Below are positions 48,901-62,000 of a DNA stretch of 64,000 bases, one piece after another; within the stretch, counting starts at the first letter, position 1; each line of letters opens with the position of its first letter. The translations under genes and the position numbers were made by a program. The notes under the pieces were generated by a model. It was not told the origin of the DNA and did no database searches. It saw only the letters and a list, made by a program, of their open reading frames with translations. The DNA comes from Larimichthys crocea (lineage: Eukaryota; Chordata; Actinopteri; Sciaenidae), in NCBI RefSeq assembly GCF_000972845.2, contig NC_040013.1:7776061-7840060 (forward strand), given 5' to 3'.

Positions 48901-50980
48901 ACGTGAGTCATTTACAGAGTTTTAGAGAAATTTGATTTTCAAAATAACTTTTGGTCATCACAAGGCAGATTATGAAGGGTTAAAACTTGAATGACTGTAT
49001 TAAGAAAGTCATAAAAGACACAAATGTGAATTATTAATCAGAAAATATCAGAATACTCAATTCTTAAACAACAGTTTCGAAAAATTTCCAGAATACGTGG
49101 ACTGCTAAATGTCTCACTCTGAATTCAGATATACACTCGTCAATGATTGTTGTTTGGATTATGACAGTGAATCATTGGCACTAGTGAACTTTGGATCCTG
49201 TTAATAAACACTTTGAAGGTACAGCACAAGCTGTAAAATAGTATAGCATAAGAAAGCAAGATTTTGTGTGGGCTCCTCAATAATTATTTCACGGTTGTTA
49301 CATTTTATCACACGTTTGGAGTTTGGTAAACCTCAATCCAAGGAGGGGAAGTAAGCCTATTGAGAAACACAGAATATGACATGTTCAAGGGATATTCAAG
49401 GGATATTTAAACCATGAATGCCACATACCAGTACAGTGTATACAAAAGTGTCTTCACCAATTGCATAAAGATTTCCATAAAGACTTCCTTAACCTCCTAA
49501 GCCCCAGGGTCCCTCAATTTGGGCGAGGGGTTAGTACAGTACAAGTACATACATACTGATATTTACACATCTGAACAAATGTCTCAAGTGTTGCCTTTAT
49601 TATGACACCACAAAATTATTCAAATAGACCAAGTAGCTGCAGACATATGCTCTATTCATTTTAGATATGTCACTATAAAGTAGAGGCCTAAAAAAGGACA
49701 ACTCCCATACACGTATCTACATTTGTAAATTGCAGTCTACCAGAATTCAGTCACAACCACTCTGAGAAATCTGAGCAAGGCTTTGCAGGCAGACATACAG
49801 GGTATAAATCCACTGACTGACTAATGTTAACATTACCAGTCAAAACCAAATATCAGACTCGCAGTCACCGTCGGAAAGAAAGTGTTCCCCAAAAGAATGG
49901 TATGAATTGGTGTTTTGTGTTTGTAAACAGCTGGAAGACCATTAGAGACAAAAGCTCTGTAGTGTTCAGCGTGTTGTAATAATTGTAAAATGTAGGTGGA
50001 GTATGATTTGTCTCTACAGTAGACTTTTTTTATATTTCACTCACCTTGTATCCAAAAATCATAATGCACCACCCTGACAGTAAATCAATACCAATCATCT
50101 GCGTGGAAGAAACAGAAATTAAATTCTAAAAGCAGTTGTTATAAAAACAACATGCTTGATTAAATGTTTAGATAAATCCAAACATTTGGGGGGGAAAAAA
50201 CATTTATTTTTTTATGCTGGTGAACGTGACTAATCTAAAGGCATTTTGAGCCAAGAAGAAGTGTCATTTCCTCTTTTGCTCTAATTAATCAGCAGCACTA
50301 AATTGCAACCTCGAGATTGTTAATAGTTTGGCATGATAAATGTTTGTGTTTTGTTTTTTAATCTCAGTCAGAATTCATCACTTTTTGAGACCCCGGCGCC
50401 TTGCAAGTAGTAGCGAGTGGTGCTCTCCCTGTGCTGACAGTGAGATGCTGATGAACAGACATCCTTCTCGTCCTGCCCATCCCCCACTGTACTGCTTCAT
50501 TTAGCCCTCCATTTCTCCATCCATATATTCTAACCAGCCAGTAATTCATGTTGCATCATAGGCCTCCTGTCTATATAAATCAAGAGCCCCATCTATGAAA
50601 CATATCTTTTTGATAAGGCCGCCTCTTCATCAAGGTCTTTTGACGCTCCGTTACTAACCATATTGATTCATCCTCAGATTATTTTCGGCCACATGTGTGC
50701 TTCTATATTTTCCCTCCTCCTCTATTTTTTTTTTTTTTTTTTTAGAAAGCATGACAGAAATGGATCTATGGTAATCATATTCCATCTGTGACACTACGCT
50801 CGGCCCATTACTATACACTATCCTTGCTTAACCCTGAGAACCCCCCCCCCCCTCCCCTCTCTCTTTCCAATCGTACCTTAATTGTGCTGTTAGGGAAGCA
50901 GAATCTAATTCCGAAAAAAGCATCTACACGCTTACCCTCCCTACTATCTCTTTTCCCATTCTCCAGCCTCCCAGCTCACT
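45960..50980. other. Noncoding DNA
   Basis: A purine tract ending in G10 lies near 47105-47152. The part at 48240-48500 is repeat-poor with several AATTA cores and CNE-like. From 48880 to 50230 the DNA is AT-rich and looks unconstrained. The stretch at 50560-50700, with GATAAGG and ATTGATTCATC, is again CNE-like. A T19 run (50725-50743) and a C12 run (50841-50852) follow. No gene is called. Confidence 0.4.
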
Positions 50981-51000
50981 CACACACACACACACACACA
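50981..51000. repeat. (CA)10 microsatellite
   Basis: Ten CA units, then TATACACACA. Confidence 0.95.
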
Positions 51001-51580
51001 TATACACACAAACTTTGGTCGACGGCAACTCCTAGAAAGCAAACAGGCCTTTGGCTGGAGGAGCCAGATAGGAGCCGGTTGGCTCCCACCAATCCTTTAT
51101 CTGAGCCAGAACTGCACATCAATAACACAAACACCACCACCCCTCCTTTTCCTCCTCCTCCTCCTTCCTCCATCCTCTGTCACCAAATACCCTCCTCCTC
51201 CTCCTCTTCCTCCTCCTCCTCCCTTCCCTCCAGCTTGTACTCCTCCACTTTTAATCTTTCAAAACAAAACGGCAAAGCCCCCTAAGAGAAACTGCATCAA
51301 GCTGAGAAAGTGATAAAGCAGTTTTTTTTTCTTCTTATTTGTAAGAGGTGCGGTCAGACTGCTGGAATTATTTTCACATTTCACTGTGCTTTTTTTTTTT
51401 TTTTAGGCGCCTTCCTGGGCTTATGCTAATAACCTGTTGATCCGTGTTTCTTTCTCCGTGTGGCTTCTGTCAACTCTGACTCCAGAGACAGGCATAAACA
51501 AGCAGCCTGAACATCAGTCACGCAAATCCGTTTTAAATGCCATCGTGTGTGATTCTCACTTTGATTGTGCCTTTTTTTTT

Positions 51581-51596
51581 GTGTGTGTGTGTGTGT
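51581..51596. repeat. (GT)8 microsatellite after a T run
   Basis: Eight GT units preceded by nine Ts. Confidence 0.92.
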
Positions 51597-54500
51597 CCAG
51601 TGCTGCATTTTTATGATGATGGAGAATGTAGTCATTCTTTAAAATATGAGCGATAACAGCACGTATTTGCCCAGAAATCATCTGGATGCAGCTTTAATTG
51701 CTTTCAGGTTGTCTGATCTCTGTGCTCTGCATCCAGTAAAACTCTTGTTACATGCTCGATGGTAACAATGTGAGGATTTTGCATGTAGCACGCAAAACAC
51801 ACAGATGAATCCCTGTTTGCCCCTGTTTCTTTAGCTTTACTTAATAGGCTCCTGTAAAGAGTTTTACCTAACAAAACTGGCCTCTTGTTGACCCTCAGAT
51901 ACAACAATCACTCAATTCTCTACTCCACTGCACTAAAATTTCTCAATACACATTCCTGTTCTTTTCTTTTTTTTTTTTTTTTTTGCTCATTTAAAATCAT
52001 AGTTCCTTTTAAAGTGGCGTGTGCCTGTGCGTGTTCACGTAGCCCTGGGGTGTTTGCCTTAGGGGGGATAAACACTACAAGACTTCCTGAAGACTCTTTG
52101 CACTTAGCCAAAGTCATGCCCCAGTCAAATGTGCAGCGATACTCCCAGAAGGCCTCTGAGCAAAAACATAGAATTCCCTTCAAATCTGCATTGCATAAAT
52201 TTACCATATTTTAAAAAATATATATATATCTGTGCATTTATAGTCTTAAAACCAGGCCAAAAACATCCACTTATGGACACAAGGTCTCGCTCTAACTCTA
52301 CTGAATCAATAGTGCAGGCAAAATGGCACACTAATCAACATTCCATTATTGCTATTTGCATATTTGATCCAGGATTTGTTCAATGGATTATACATATTAC
52401 CTGCATGATGTTTAATTGCCTTTTTAATAGACTGTGTGATTAAACAAGGAAGTCGCGGTACGCTGGTGGAAGGAGATGAAAAAAGTACACAAAGTACAAA
52501 AAATCTTATTAGAACTAGTTGCTTGCATCTCCTGGAAAAAGCGTCTAAAGGTGCTGGAATGAAATAAAGCACAGATCTGTTTTGCGATAGAGGCAGCGGT
52601 GGCTGTTCAAAATTCATTCATTTGCCTGGTATTTGTTTAAGGAGATTGAAGAGGAGGCTGCTTGTTCCAGTCACCGCAGAGTTTCATATCTTATCATGTT
52701 TTGACAGATGAGGGGCGTGAGGCACTAGAATGCACACACGTGGAGCATTGTTGCATTGTGGGGGGGTGCGGATGAATAAAAGTTTTGCCTTGAATGCGTA
52801 GTTTTCTGCTAGACATTTGAATGGCATGGGGTGAAAGCGTATGCCTGCAAATACGCCTACATAGCCACCCTCAGCAGCATGCAAATCATCATAAAAATGC
52901 ATGTTACTGCACGAATAGTAGCTGTTAAAACTGCTTACCTGACATTTTCTTTCTGATCTGAACCCTTGATCACAGTGAAAGAACAAGAGGGGAGACTTGA
53001 GGCTAACAGCTACCTTCCAAGCATTAATACAGAAACCCAATGCAGGAGGCCAAACACTGACAATGGACTCTCTTAAAACACAAACAATGAACTCTCTAAT
53101 GTTCAGTAGTGTTAGTGCCAAGCTGTAGGTAACCCAAGTGAAGCACTACAGTAATAGAATAAGTATAAGAGTGTCTTATATGTCAGGGCCACAGTGCATT
53201 TGAGGCTGTGTGTGTATATGTGATCACATAACTCCATATGCTATGCATTCTTTGGTATCAAGCCAGAGCTCAAAGTACATTTAGTTGGCTTCTATTCATT
53301 CTGGCAGTTTGATATATGGGTATTAGTGGCTTAGTCTAAAGGCCAAAAATACATACCCACATGTTGTCCTACATAGATACGCACTTTAGAACAGATACGT
53401 TGCATTGGTACATTTTGATTATATGGCCGCACATTGTGATCTATCACGTGGCATTGCCCAACAAGGCAAAGTAAGTGTCTGTGAGGTCACCCTCTCCTAC
53501 AGTTAGCGGCCAGTCACCTGCTCTCATTAATAAGGAAATTAATGTTGCATTCCATTTCAATTAACCTTCCCGTGCTACAGGAGCAAGACCGGGAGGGAGG
53601 CCCAGGCACCCACCGAGGTCAAGGTAATTGAATCAGAGGTACAACGATGACAAGGCCAAGGAGTTGTTGCTATGGTGTTGGGGGCAACCGCTAACCCTTC
53701 ATTAGGGGGTAGAGGTTGTGACTGCTGTGTGTCAGGTTGTGTTGTTGTATGTCAGAGATGTGACAGTCATCATCAGTGACATCAGCCTCTGTGACTATCA
53801 GGTGGCAAATTAGGCGATTGTCAGACTTGACTGTTGGTGGTCGCACATTTGCATAATGTCTGAAAGTAGTTGCTTGCACGAAATGAGTTTGGGACTAAAT
53901 AATGAAAACAGGCTTTCGTAAATCAAATAAAAAGAGGGATTGGCTCATGTTTTTTTTAAATATTTTTTTATGAAGAGTGTCGCTTTCCTAAGCAGCCCAG
54001 TATCCTTGGAAATACATCCATATCCACTGTATATCATAAGGATATACATCCTTAACCCTTCCCAGCAACTAAAGTACGGAAAACATGTTTATGGCTCTGT
54101 AATGTAAAGTTATGTTAGGTTGGGTTCATATGAAAGCACTTGGATGATGTCAGGGAAAGAGTTTTTCAGTGTTTAACCAAATTCACAATCTTTCCCTCAC
54201 TTCAAGTGGTTCAGTTGTCTAACATGCGCAACACATGGTGCATCTTGCATCACACCATCCACCCTGAACTCCTTCTGATGTGCTCTCTGCACTGCAACGT
54301 GTCCTCCAAAATGTATCTGGCAGAGTAAATTAGGAGCATATCAACATATTTTGTTGGATGTTGGGTTGCCTCGATTTATGTCATGATGCTGGTGTATTAG
54401 TCCTGGCTGTAATAGTGCATTGCCTGTTTTTGTTTTGTGCACTTTCCACAGAACTATTTTTTTTTTCAAGGCTTCTCATTTTGTTACTGTAAGAATTTCC

Positions 54501-54660
54501 CTCCCTTCTCCACCTCTCTGTTTCTCTCTCTCTCCCCTCCAATGATGGTTGTCTGCTCCTCGAATGCGCTGCTGAGCATTGGCCAACAGTAAAACACACC
54601 TGGGTGTGTCCAACCATCTGATGAATGACCCTGCGGCTGGCGGGCGGATCGATACGAAGA

Positions 54661-54720
54661 GTGTGTGTGTGTGTCTGTGCGTGCGCGCGCCTCATTCGCG
54701 TTGGGGGGGTGTGTGTGTGA
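54661..54720. repeat. GT/GC alternating tract with Z-DNA potential
   Basis: (GT)7 is followed by CTGTGCGTGCGCGCGC, then a G7 run and a further GTGTGTGTG. The long alternating purine-pyrimidine stretch can adopt Z-DNA. Confidence 0.8.
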
Positions 54721-54903
54721 GAGACGAGCAGGCGCATTCTGCTGAGCTGGAAATCCCATTAAATCCCTGCTACCACACACGCACACACTTGCTTTAACAC
54801 ACTACATCCTCCGCTAACACACATTAGTAAACACACCCACCAGCTATCTATGTCTTTACTCACACACACCAGCCCACACAGAGCATGTTTCACAATTGTG
54901 TTC

Positions 54904-54908
<5 letters not shown>

Positions 54909-54934
<26 letters not shown>
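54909..54934. repeat. (CA)13 microsatellite
   Basis: Thirteen perfect CA units within a wider ACACAC-rich region (54775-54935). Confidence 0.96.
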
Positions 54935-56797
54935 ACGCAGGCTTTGTTGTAAGAGACCAGCAATAACTCACCGCTCTCCTGTACTGTACCAACTAGAGCG
55001 ATGCGAAGCTGTTGCTCTCCTCTCACTCCCTTAACACAACCAGGCAGAACTCTCAGATCTTCTCCTTTTTGTCAAGAAAATGTCAAAACGCCTGTAACGC
55101 GGCTACTCAAGCAGCACAATATGTTTGTTTGTATGTGTTGTGGCGTAGTGATATGGATACTATGACTCACGTCTCCGCAGGCACCCAGCGGGTCTTTTTG
55201 GCAACATGTAGCTGTGTATGTGTATAAGTCTGCGTGTGTGTTGTGTAAGCAGCCACCTTGCCGCCCTTATGCCTGTGCTGAGACTGTACAGCGGCATCGG
55301 CGTTCGAAATAATCTTTTTCTATCCGTCTACGTATGCTTACCACCCCCCCTGACTTGATCCCTCCTTTCCATCCTTGTCTCTCGTTCTGCCTAACACCTT
55401 CAATCCACCTGTTTCCGTCTATCCTATTCTTTTGTGTACCGCACTCTTTTGTCGATCTCGCTTCATCTGTCATCTCTTCCCCTCTTTCATTCCTCTCTCC
55501 ATCCTAGGGGCCTCTAGCGTGACAGTCTATCTCTGACACATCATGCATGTCCTGCTCCGATGATGCCAGCGCACTGACAGATCAGCCACAATGTGTGTCA
55601 TGTGGCTAGAGGAGGAAGAGATGGAAAGGAGGAGGAGGAGGTGGTGGTGGGGGACAGATAGATGGGGATGATCACCCGCTCGCTCCATCGGCTGCAACTG
55701 GCCAGTCGAACCACAGACAGTTGTGTCCATACTTGCAGAGGCGGCCTTTAGTTGTGACGGGAGCATTTTTGAATGTGGATGCAGGTTTTAGCGGTTGTGT
55801 GTTATGGATGCAAAAAAGACATCCATGCATTTATTCCACGTAAGATTACATGTCGGATAGAATTTCACAAGAAAGGCTGATGAATAGCGAAACATGACGT
55901 CCATTGGGAGTTTGGGCGAGACGATAAACATCTCAGCTTGGATAATGGCTCCATATATTTTACATTTTTTTATTGTTCATTGCTGCCTCTCATTTTCTGC
56001 GGTAATCACCCTTATCACTCCCACCACTATTTCAGTACGACTGCACACACATCTAGCCTGCATAAAGGAGGCTTCAAAGTAACTCTTCACTGAATCCTAC
56101 AGGTCTCTAAAAATAGAGATGTGATGCACTGTAAAGCCCTACACAAAGACACGTGACTGTATGTGCAACAAAAAGACTATACGTCCCTGGAGGTTGCGGT
56201 GCTCCTTACTCCCCATAGTACAACATTGTTGGATGGACAAAACAACAAATTGGCAGTGTGGCTACGTGTATGAGGGGTGGCATAAGAAGAAAGAACGAGT
56301 TCGCATAAAAGCACGTAGCAAATTTCACAGCATTCTGCCCGATAGGTTATGAGAAACAACAACAGCAAAAGAATAACATGACATTTCCTGTCATTTTGTT
56401 TGGCTTCATTTGCGAGCTCCTCACCACAAATGACACATTCTGGCTGAGACTGCTGTCCCGCATTTCAACAAAACCAAAATTAAGGTAACTCTAGAGATAG
56501 AGACATATTCTTTTTTTTTTTTGGTACTGCTGTCAGCAGCACTTTGACATTTCTGAGACATGTTCTTTCATTCATAAAATAGTGATGCTCTGACTGCAGG
56601 AAACACGAGGAAAAGCTCGCTCGCTGACCTAATGAATTTGACAGAGTGCAATTCACTAAGTAGCCTACTATTTTTAAAGTTCGATACAGATTTTTGTGTG
56701 AATTCAAATCCAGTACATAAAGAGACAGTGGGATGAATCATTAGTTTACTGTGAGTTTACTGTATCTATCCAACATTTGAAAATGAAAATCTGCACA

Positions 56798-57018
56798 TTA
56801 AAGAAGCAGTGTGGAAGATTTAGTGGCATCTGCCCGCGTCATCTCACCCTACTGTGGCTGCGAACCATGAAAAATGTGTGAGGATTTATTGAGCCGGAGT
56901 TAAGGTTATAAAAAAGAAGATATACACTAATTAAAACAAAGTTTCTCATATCTAAGATTCCATTTCTACTATATTCTGTAAACAGAGCCCCCTAAATCTT
57001 ACACACCGGACCTTTTAA
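56798..57018. mobile_element. TTAA-flanked MITE, 221 bp
   Basis: The left end reads TTAAAGAAGCAGTGTGGAAG then ATTTAGTGGC. The right end, on the minus strand, reads TTAAAAGGTCCGGTGTGTAAG then ATTTAGGGGGC. The ends are therefore long imperfect inverted repeats bounded by TTAA on both sides (56798-56801 and 57015-57018). TTAA target preference is typical of piggyBac and Kolobok elements. There is no coding capacity. The same end sequence (CCTAAATCTTACACAC...GGACCTTTTAA) is familiar from many fish introns, so this is probably an abundant nonautonomous family; the superfamily is not settled. Confidence 0.8.
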
Positions 57019-57978
57019 GGTACGGTACCGTGGCAAGTCTCTCTCAAGTGGAAGTTTGTTTTTGGCCTGATGATGGCATTAGATAAAACATAAGGTCAAA
57101 ATAATTATTATGTGGATGAGGATTATTCACAAAGTATTGTCTGGCAATCTGATCAGTAATCGTCCACATACAGTAATTAGTCTCTGCTGCTCTCTGGACA
57201 GAAAATTATGGCTAAATACTGCAGGAGAACAGTTAAATATATCCAATAATATATAATATGTGTTTCTTCTTTTGTCATTTCTTTTTTTTTTTGGAAGAAG
57301 AAAATGTAAAAAACAAAATTAATCATTAACTATCTAATTTAAAAGGATGAACCCTGCCTGATGCAATTACAGAGGCAGTTTGATCACGTCACTATCTCCA
57401 GTCGGCACTTCAAATAGTGTAAAGCGACTGTACTGGGTTTGTCCTGTCTCTGCTTTCTCTCTCTGTACTTCCATGTTGTGTCGGTACGTGAAATTATACA
57501 TAATGCCAGAGCTTATTTATCATGTCATCAGTCAAAGCGTGGCCGATTGGATCAACCTCATCTCTGACCTCTTGATCTGTCGCCGGGTCACACTAGCACT
57601 TAAATGCCCGTTAGTCAAAGCAATCCTATCAGTTGTGTCACGCAAGGACGATGAGCTTAAGGATTCCCCCCCTCCTCTCTTCACCCATCCACCTCACATC
57701 CCTGAGCCACCTTTAGTTTAGTGAAGCCCTGCAGTATTCCCAGGACACACTAGACACTTCCCCACAATAGCTCGCCTGGATTTGGTCAGTCCAGCTGTGT
57801 TACTGATATTACAGTGCACCTGTGGAGCCTAGCATGTATTCTCTTCTATGCTCCCCTCCTCTAGCGCTCTCTCATTCTTGCCCTTAGCTATCTAGTGTTG
57901 TATAACCTAAATTATTTTAGTGGAGCTCCCACAGTAACAGCAGAAAACGCTAATGGTCTCCATTTCTAGGAAGAATGC
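57019..57978. other. Noncoding DNA
   Basis: The stretch at 57360-57660 gives a 113-codon plus-strand frame (57380-57721) with no recognisable domain and CNE-like even composition. Nothing else is seen. Confidence 0.45.
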
Positions 57979-58040
57979 AACTTGACTTGACATAAAAAAA
58001 AAAAAAGACTTTAAAAACTTGTGACTTGACTCGACTTGAT
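57979..58040. repeat. ACTTGACTTG-type repeat fragment
   Basis: CAACTTGACTTGACAT, an A run, then AAAACTTGTGACTTGACTCG and ACTTGATCAC form an imperfect GACTT pentamer/decamer array. It resembles a fish repeat related to the AAGTC-rich fragment at 26580-26735, in the opposite orientation. Confidence 0.5.
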
Positions 58041-58880
58041 CACTCAAATAAATTGTCTTTGTTTGTTCTGTTTTGGGCAACAATAATGTGTGTTCTCCTA
58101 AGATGAACCTAAAATTGTGCACAAAATATTAAGCAGTAAAAACACAGCTATCATAGATAGTAATTATTACCATATTTACAACTTCATCAGTCACGTAGTC
58201 ATTTTTTCTGGATTGTTACCTCACCTCACCTTCATCGTACTTTCGACAGAACCCCAAAGCAGCATATACAGTATTTACAAAACCATCCTTTCCCTGTGTT
58301 GTATAGGGAGAGTAGCTTGAGGCTAAGACCACATTCTAGGAGGGAAGAGTAGTTTATTAAAGGAATCCTATATTAGCCCTTGGATTCTAGCTTCATTTAG
58401 CACATCACTGCCTCACAAACACACCTATAATCACAGAACAGTTTATTTGCTCGATATAAAGTAAAAAAAAAATAATAATAAAAATAGTGTAAACCTCTTT
58501 ACCGCAGCACCTTACATGATGTGTAATGTTTATGTGGCCTTTGTCATGGGCTGTTTAACCTCCAGGAACTGTGTACTCTGTGTATATAGAAAGCATTACA
58601 CTTTAGAGACACACAGACATCGTGTGCTGTGCATATTTGCGCACACACACACACACACATTTACCACATCAGTCTCTGCCTCCAACATCCTCTTCAAAAC
58701 TACACAGTGCAAAACTTGCAGATCCAAAAATCCATCCATTTTTCTATAATATTGCACTTTGACCATGGCCTGAAGTGACTGCTGCTTTGTCTCTCCTTCT
58801 CTCTCCCCCCCACAGAAGGAGTTCTGTCCTCTCTCACTATCTGTCTCACTCACTCCCTTCCCCTGCAGCTTGTTCAGTAG
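58041..58880. other. Noncoding DNA
   Basis: AT-rich unique DNA with an A/AATAAT tract near 58460-58490 and one CA array. No gene is called. Confidence 0.45.
58642..58659. repeat. (CA)9 microsatellite
   Basis: Nine CA units preceded by TTTGCG. Confidence 0.95.
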
Positions 58881-59090
58881 TAGGCCGGACCCCTTCGCTC
58901 TTTTTAAGCCGACTGGATTTGTGCCTCCATAATGAACTCAGTCAGTGCAAGAGAATGAGCAGGATTAATCCAGCCAACGGCAACGAAGGGATTTGATGAT
59001 GTCATCCGTATGAATGAACCAGTTAGCGGATTATTCCCTCCAAGGTGGAAGCGATCCAAACAAATGAACGTGAACGCCGGGGCAAAGGGC
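58881..59090. promoter_or_regulatory. Candidate enhancer-like block with K50-homeodomain sites
   Basis: The palindrome GGATTAATCC at 58962-58971 contains two overlapping GGATTA sites, the high-affinity site of K50 homeodomain proteins (OTX, PITX, CRX, GSC). A second site, GGATTATTCC, lies at 59028-59037, and TGATGTCAT (CRE/ATF-like) lies between them near 58997. The block is repeat-poor and even in composition. Regulatory function and tissue are inferred only from these motifs. Confidence 0.35.
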
Positions 59091-62000
59091 GGAAGAGTTA
59101 GAGAAGGAATATTGAAAAGGCAGATGTGGATTGCGCACTGGAAACAGAAAAGGTGGATGAGATGAAGACAGAGACCAGGAAGGAAAAGATAGTAGGGCAG
59201 AAGCGGAGGAGAGGATAGCGACACAAAGTGAATAAGTGAGGCTGAAAATGATTGATGGATGAGCCAAGGGAGACCCAAAAAAAAAAGGACAAATCAGTGG
59301 AAGAAGATATAGGTTGGTTTCAGACCTCTGTCTTTCCATCTGTCAGGACAAATGGCATCGTGAGAGGTTGGTCTGGGCAGACAGTGCTTAGTGGGAGGTG
59401 TCAGCTTTGAGCTATGGGAGCGCCTGAGGAATCTGTACCGGAGGCCCCAGCTGTGGCAATCACTGCTCAGTGGGCCGCTTGGCCAGAGCAATCAGGCCAC
59501 CAGCAAGCCATCAGCTGAGCTCTCTCCCTTCTGTGTGCATCACCCACCTCTCCTGTCACCCCGATCACAGACATGTAGTCCTGCAACTGTGAAACATAGC
59601 AGGTGAATTACACACCTGGCATCATAATGCATCTGTTGTAAACAGTAAAAAAATAAAATAAAATACATTTCAATTTATTTAACAAAATGGCCCAACAAAT
59701 CATCTCCTCAGACAGACGTTGTCTTCCTCAAATGTAAATACTATGCCTTTCTTGTCATTGGCATATAACGTAACACAAATAATAAATAGGATGAAGATGG
59801 AGTGGGGCTGTTAGACTTACAAGTACACACAGCATGTATACACACAAGCTGTCATTATAAAAGTGTGGAAGTCAGCAAGCAAATGTTTGTGCAAACACTC
59901 AAAAACAGAGACACAAGAGGAGTACATTTTGTACCCAAAAGTACAATACCATCTATCACAGATTTACCATCACAGAGACATGCAGTAATGGGCCCTCCTG
60001 AGACCAGATGTGTACCTTCAGAAGCATCATAAAGTGGTAGTTTCTGACCGTTGAAGGTCCTGAACTAAACCCGCTCTTCTAATATGCTACAGAATAGCAG
60101 GGTATCTATTAACTGTTAATATTCAGTGGAAATCTGATACAGGATGCTTGGGTTTGTGATCCCAATGAAATCAATAGTTGGAGATTAGGTATGCTGCTGT
60201 AGAAAATGGCTTGTCAAGCACCAGGGTGAACTCCATTAAAAATATTTATTGGTGGGAAAACAGTGAGGGATTGTGCTCCTCTCGCTGCACTTGCACTGGA
60301 AGCTCCATCAGGTTGTTGAAGCCATCTGCATTGATGGCGATCCTGGTGCAATTGCATGAACCTCTGTGTGCACTGAAGAAGCTCCTGGTGGAATGTGTGT
60401 TGGCTTGAAATACATGGTTCTCCGCATGCTCCCCAGTGGAATAGTTCTGAACTGTACAGAATTTTAAAATTCAGAGAGAAAAAGCTGCACTTAAACCCAC
60501 CAAGGGGTAGTCCATTTAAACTTGTGATAAAACTCTAAATGAAAGATCTTAAAGAAAGACTGATATACGGACACGTATTAAGAATGCTTTCCTGCTCTTT
60601 CCCTCTCTCCTCTCCCTTCTTTTTCTCCTTTCCCCCTTCATAAAGGTCCTAATGAGTTGTCGGCGGAGCTGAGGCAAGACATCCGTAATGTGCCATGAAA
60701 TATGTAAGCCAAGCCTTTTGGAAAGTGTCTGTTTCATGCCCCCCCTCCTCCATCTCTCTCACTAGGAGAAAAAGTGGAGGTTCCTCTGCTCTGATTAATG
60801 TGCACGGCAATGGCAGCAGGGGCAGGTAAAGGGGCGCGGCACAGCCCAACATATGAATCCATCCCGACACTCTTCCCTTTCCCCCTAATTAGATTATTGG
60901 ACTGATGAGGTAGCACCAAAGATTAAGTCCTTCATCAGTTCTGAGAAGGGAGGGGAGATAGAAGAGACCGGGGGGAGGTGCGCCATCCACTCTTCGTCCT
61001 TACTACATCCATCCGCCCACTCATCCCCTTGGTGCGTCTCAACCACTCGAAGCAAAGTACAATGTTCCAATCCTGAGTATAGTCTTTATTAATCCGCCAT
61101 ACCAATAGTGCTAAATGGAGCTGCATCTTCAGTGAAGAATCATAGTTAGTAGCTGCAATGGCATATGAGTAAAATGTTTCATTTTTACCCTCTTCCAGTC
61201 CTCAAATCAGGAGCAATAGAATTTACAAGAGACTTTCAACAATGCGGGGTCATTGAACACCTTGCACAAAAAGGACCCACTCTCCTATTTTTTTGCTTCA
61301 ACTACCCCCTTGGCCTTAATTTACGGGTTAGACCTTTCTGGTTCTTTTTATATATTCCCCATATACATTCACCTTCTGCAAATGCACATAAATCCCCACC
61401 GCCATCCACGCTTAACACTCTGGTATTTTGAGGAGTTGTTTTCAAAGTCGGAATGGTGAACTGACGGCCAAGTCAGGGCACCAGCTTCTGCACCTTGATG
61501 TTTTATGACTCTACAGTGTTTCTTTTGCCGTATTTCAGCCACTGCACAAAGGTTTTGATGTACAGTATATGATTTGTATCTGTACGTTGGGGATGCTTGA
61601 AATGATACCTCCAGATCAGAACTCCAGGAATGTAGGAGGGGTAGAGTGGAGGGACAACATGTATCAGGGCTGTTTTACGAAGCCAGCATATGTCAACGAT
61701 TTGTCCTCAGCCTCAACTTTTCCAGTGACCAAGCAGGTTTATAAATTACCACTGGATGGCTCGTGGAACTTTGGCTACACACCTCACAGAGAGGCTGGAG
61801 GCCAACGTCTCGCGCCTTGCATAAACTTACATGTCTAAATGTGCGCGCGAGCTCAGTACAAGTACAACTCTGACCGATCCGTTGAATGCAGGCCCAGATG
61901 CTGTGGCTAGGGAAACTTCGGTTCAGGGAATGGGCAGGTTTGGAGTTCGCAACTGCAAACCGCTTTAATGCAAACGCTTTCCAAGGCTGCTGCATGCACA

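Larger units (their letters stand above)
51001..56797. other. Noncoding DNA with CTC-rich and T-rich tracts
   Basis: The tract at 51145-51225 is built from CCT/CTC units and creates the Ser/Pro-rich 165-codon frame at 50788-51285, which is rejected. T runs of about 15-18 lie at 51390 and 51967. Stretches at 51410-51720 and 53440-53640 are CNE-like in texture. POU octamers lie at 52354-52361 (minus), 52879-52886 (plus) and 53847-53854 (minus). No gene is called. Confidence 0.4.

Noticed and set aside
50788..51285. 165-codon plus-strand frame
   Set aside because: Its Ser/Pro/Thr/His composition comes directly from a CA array and CTC/CCT repeats; no domain.
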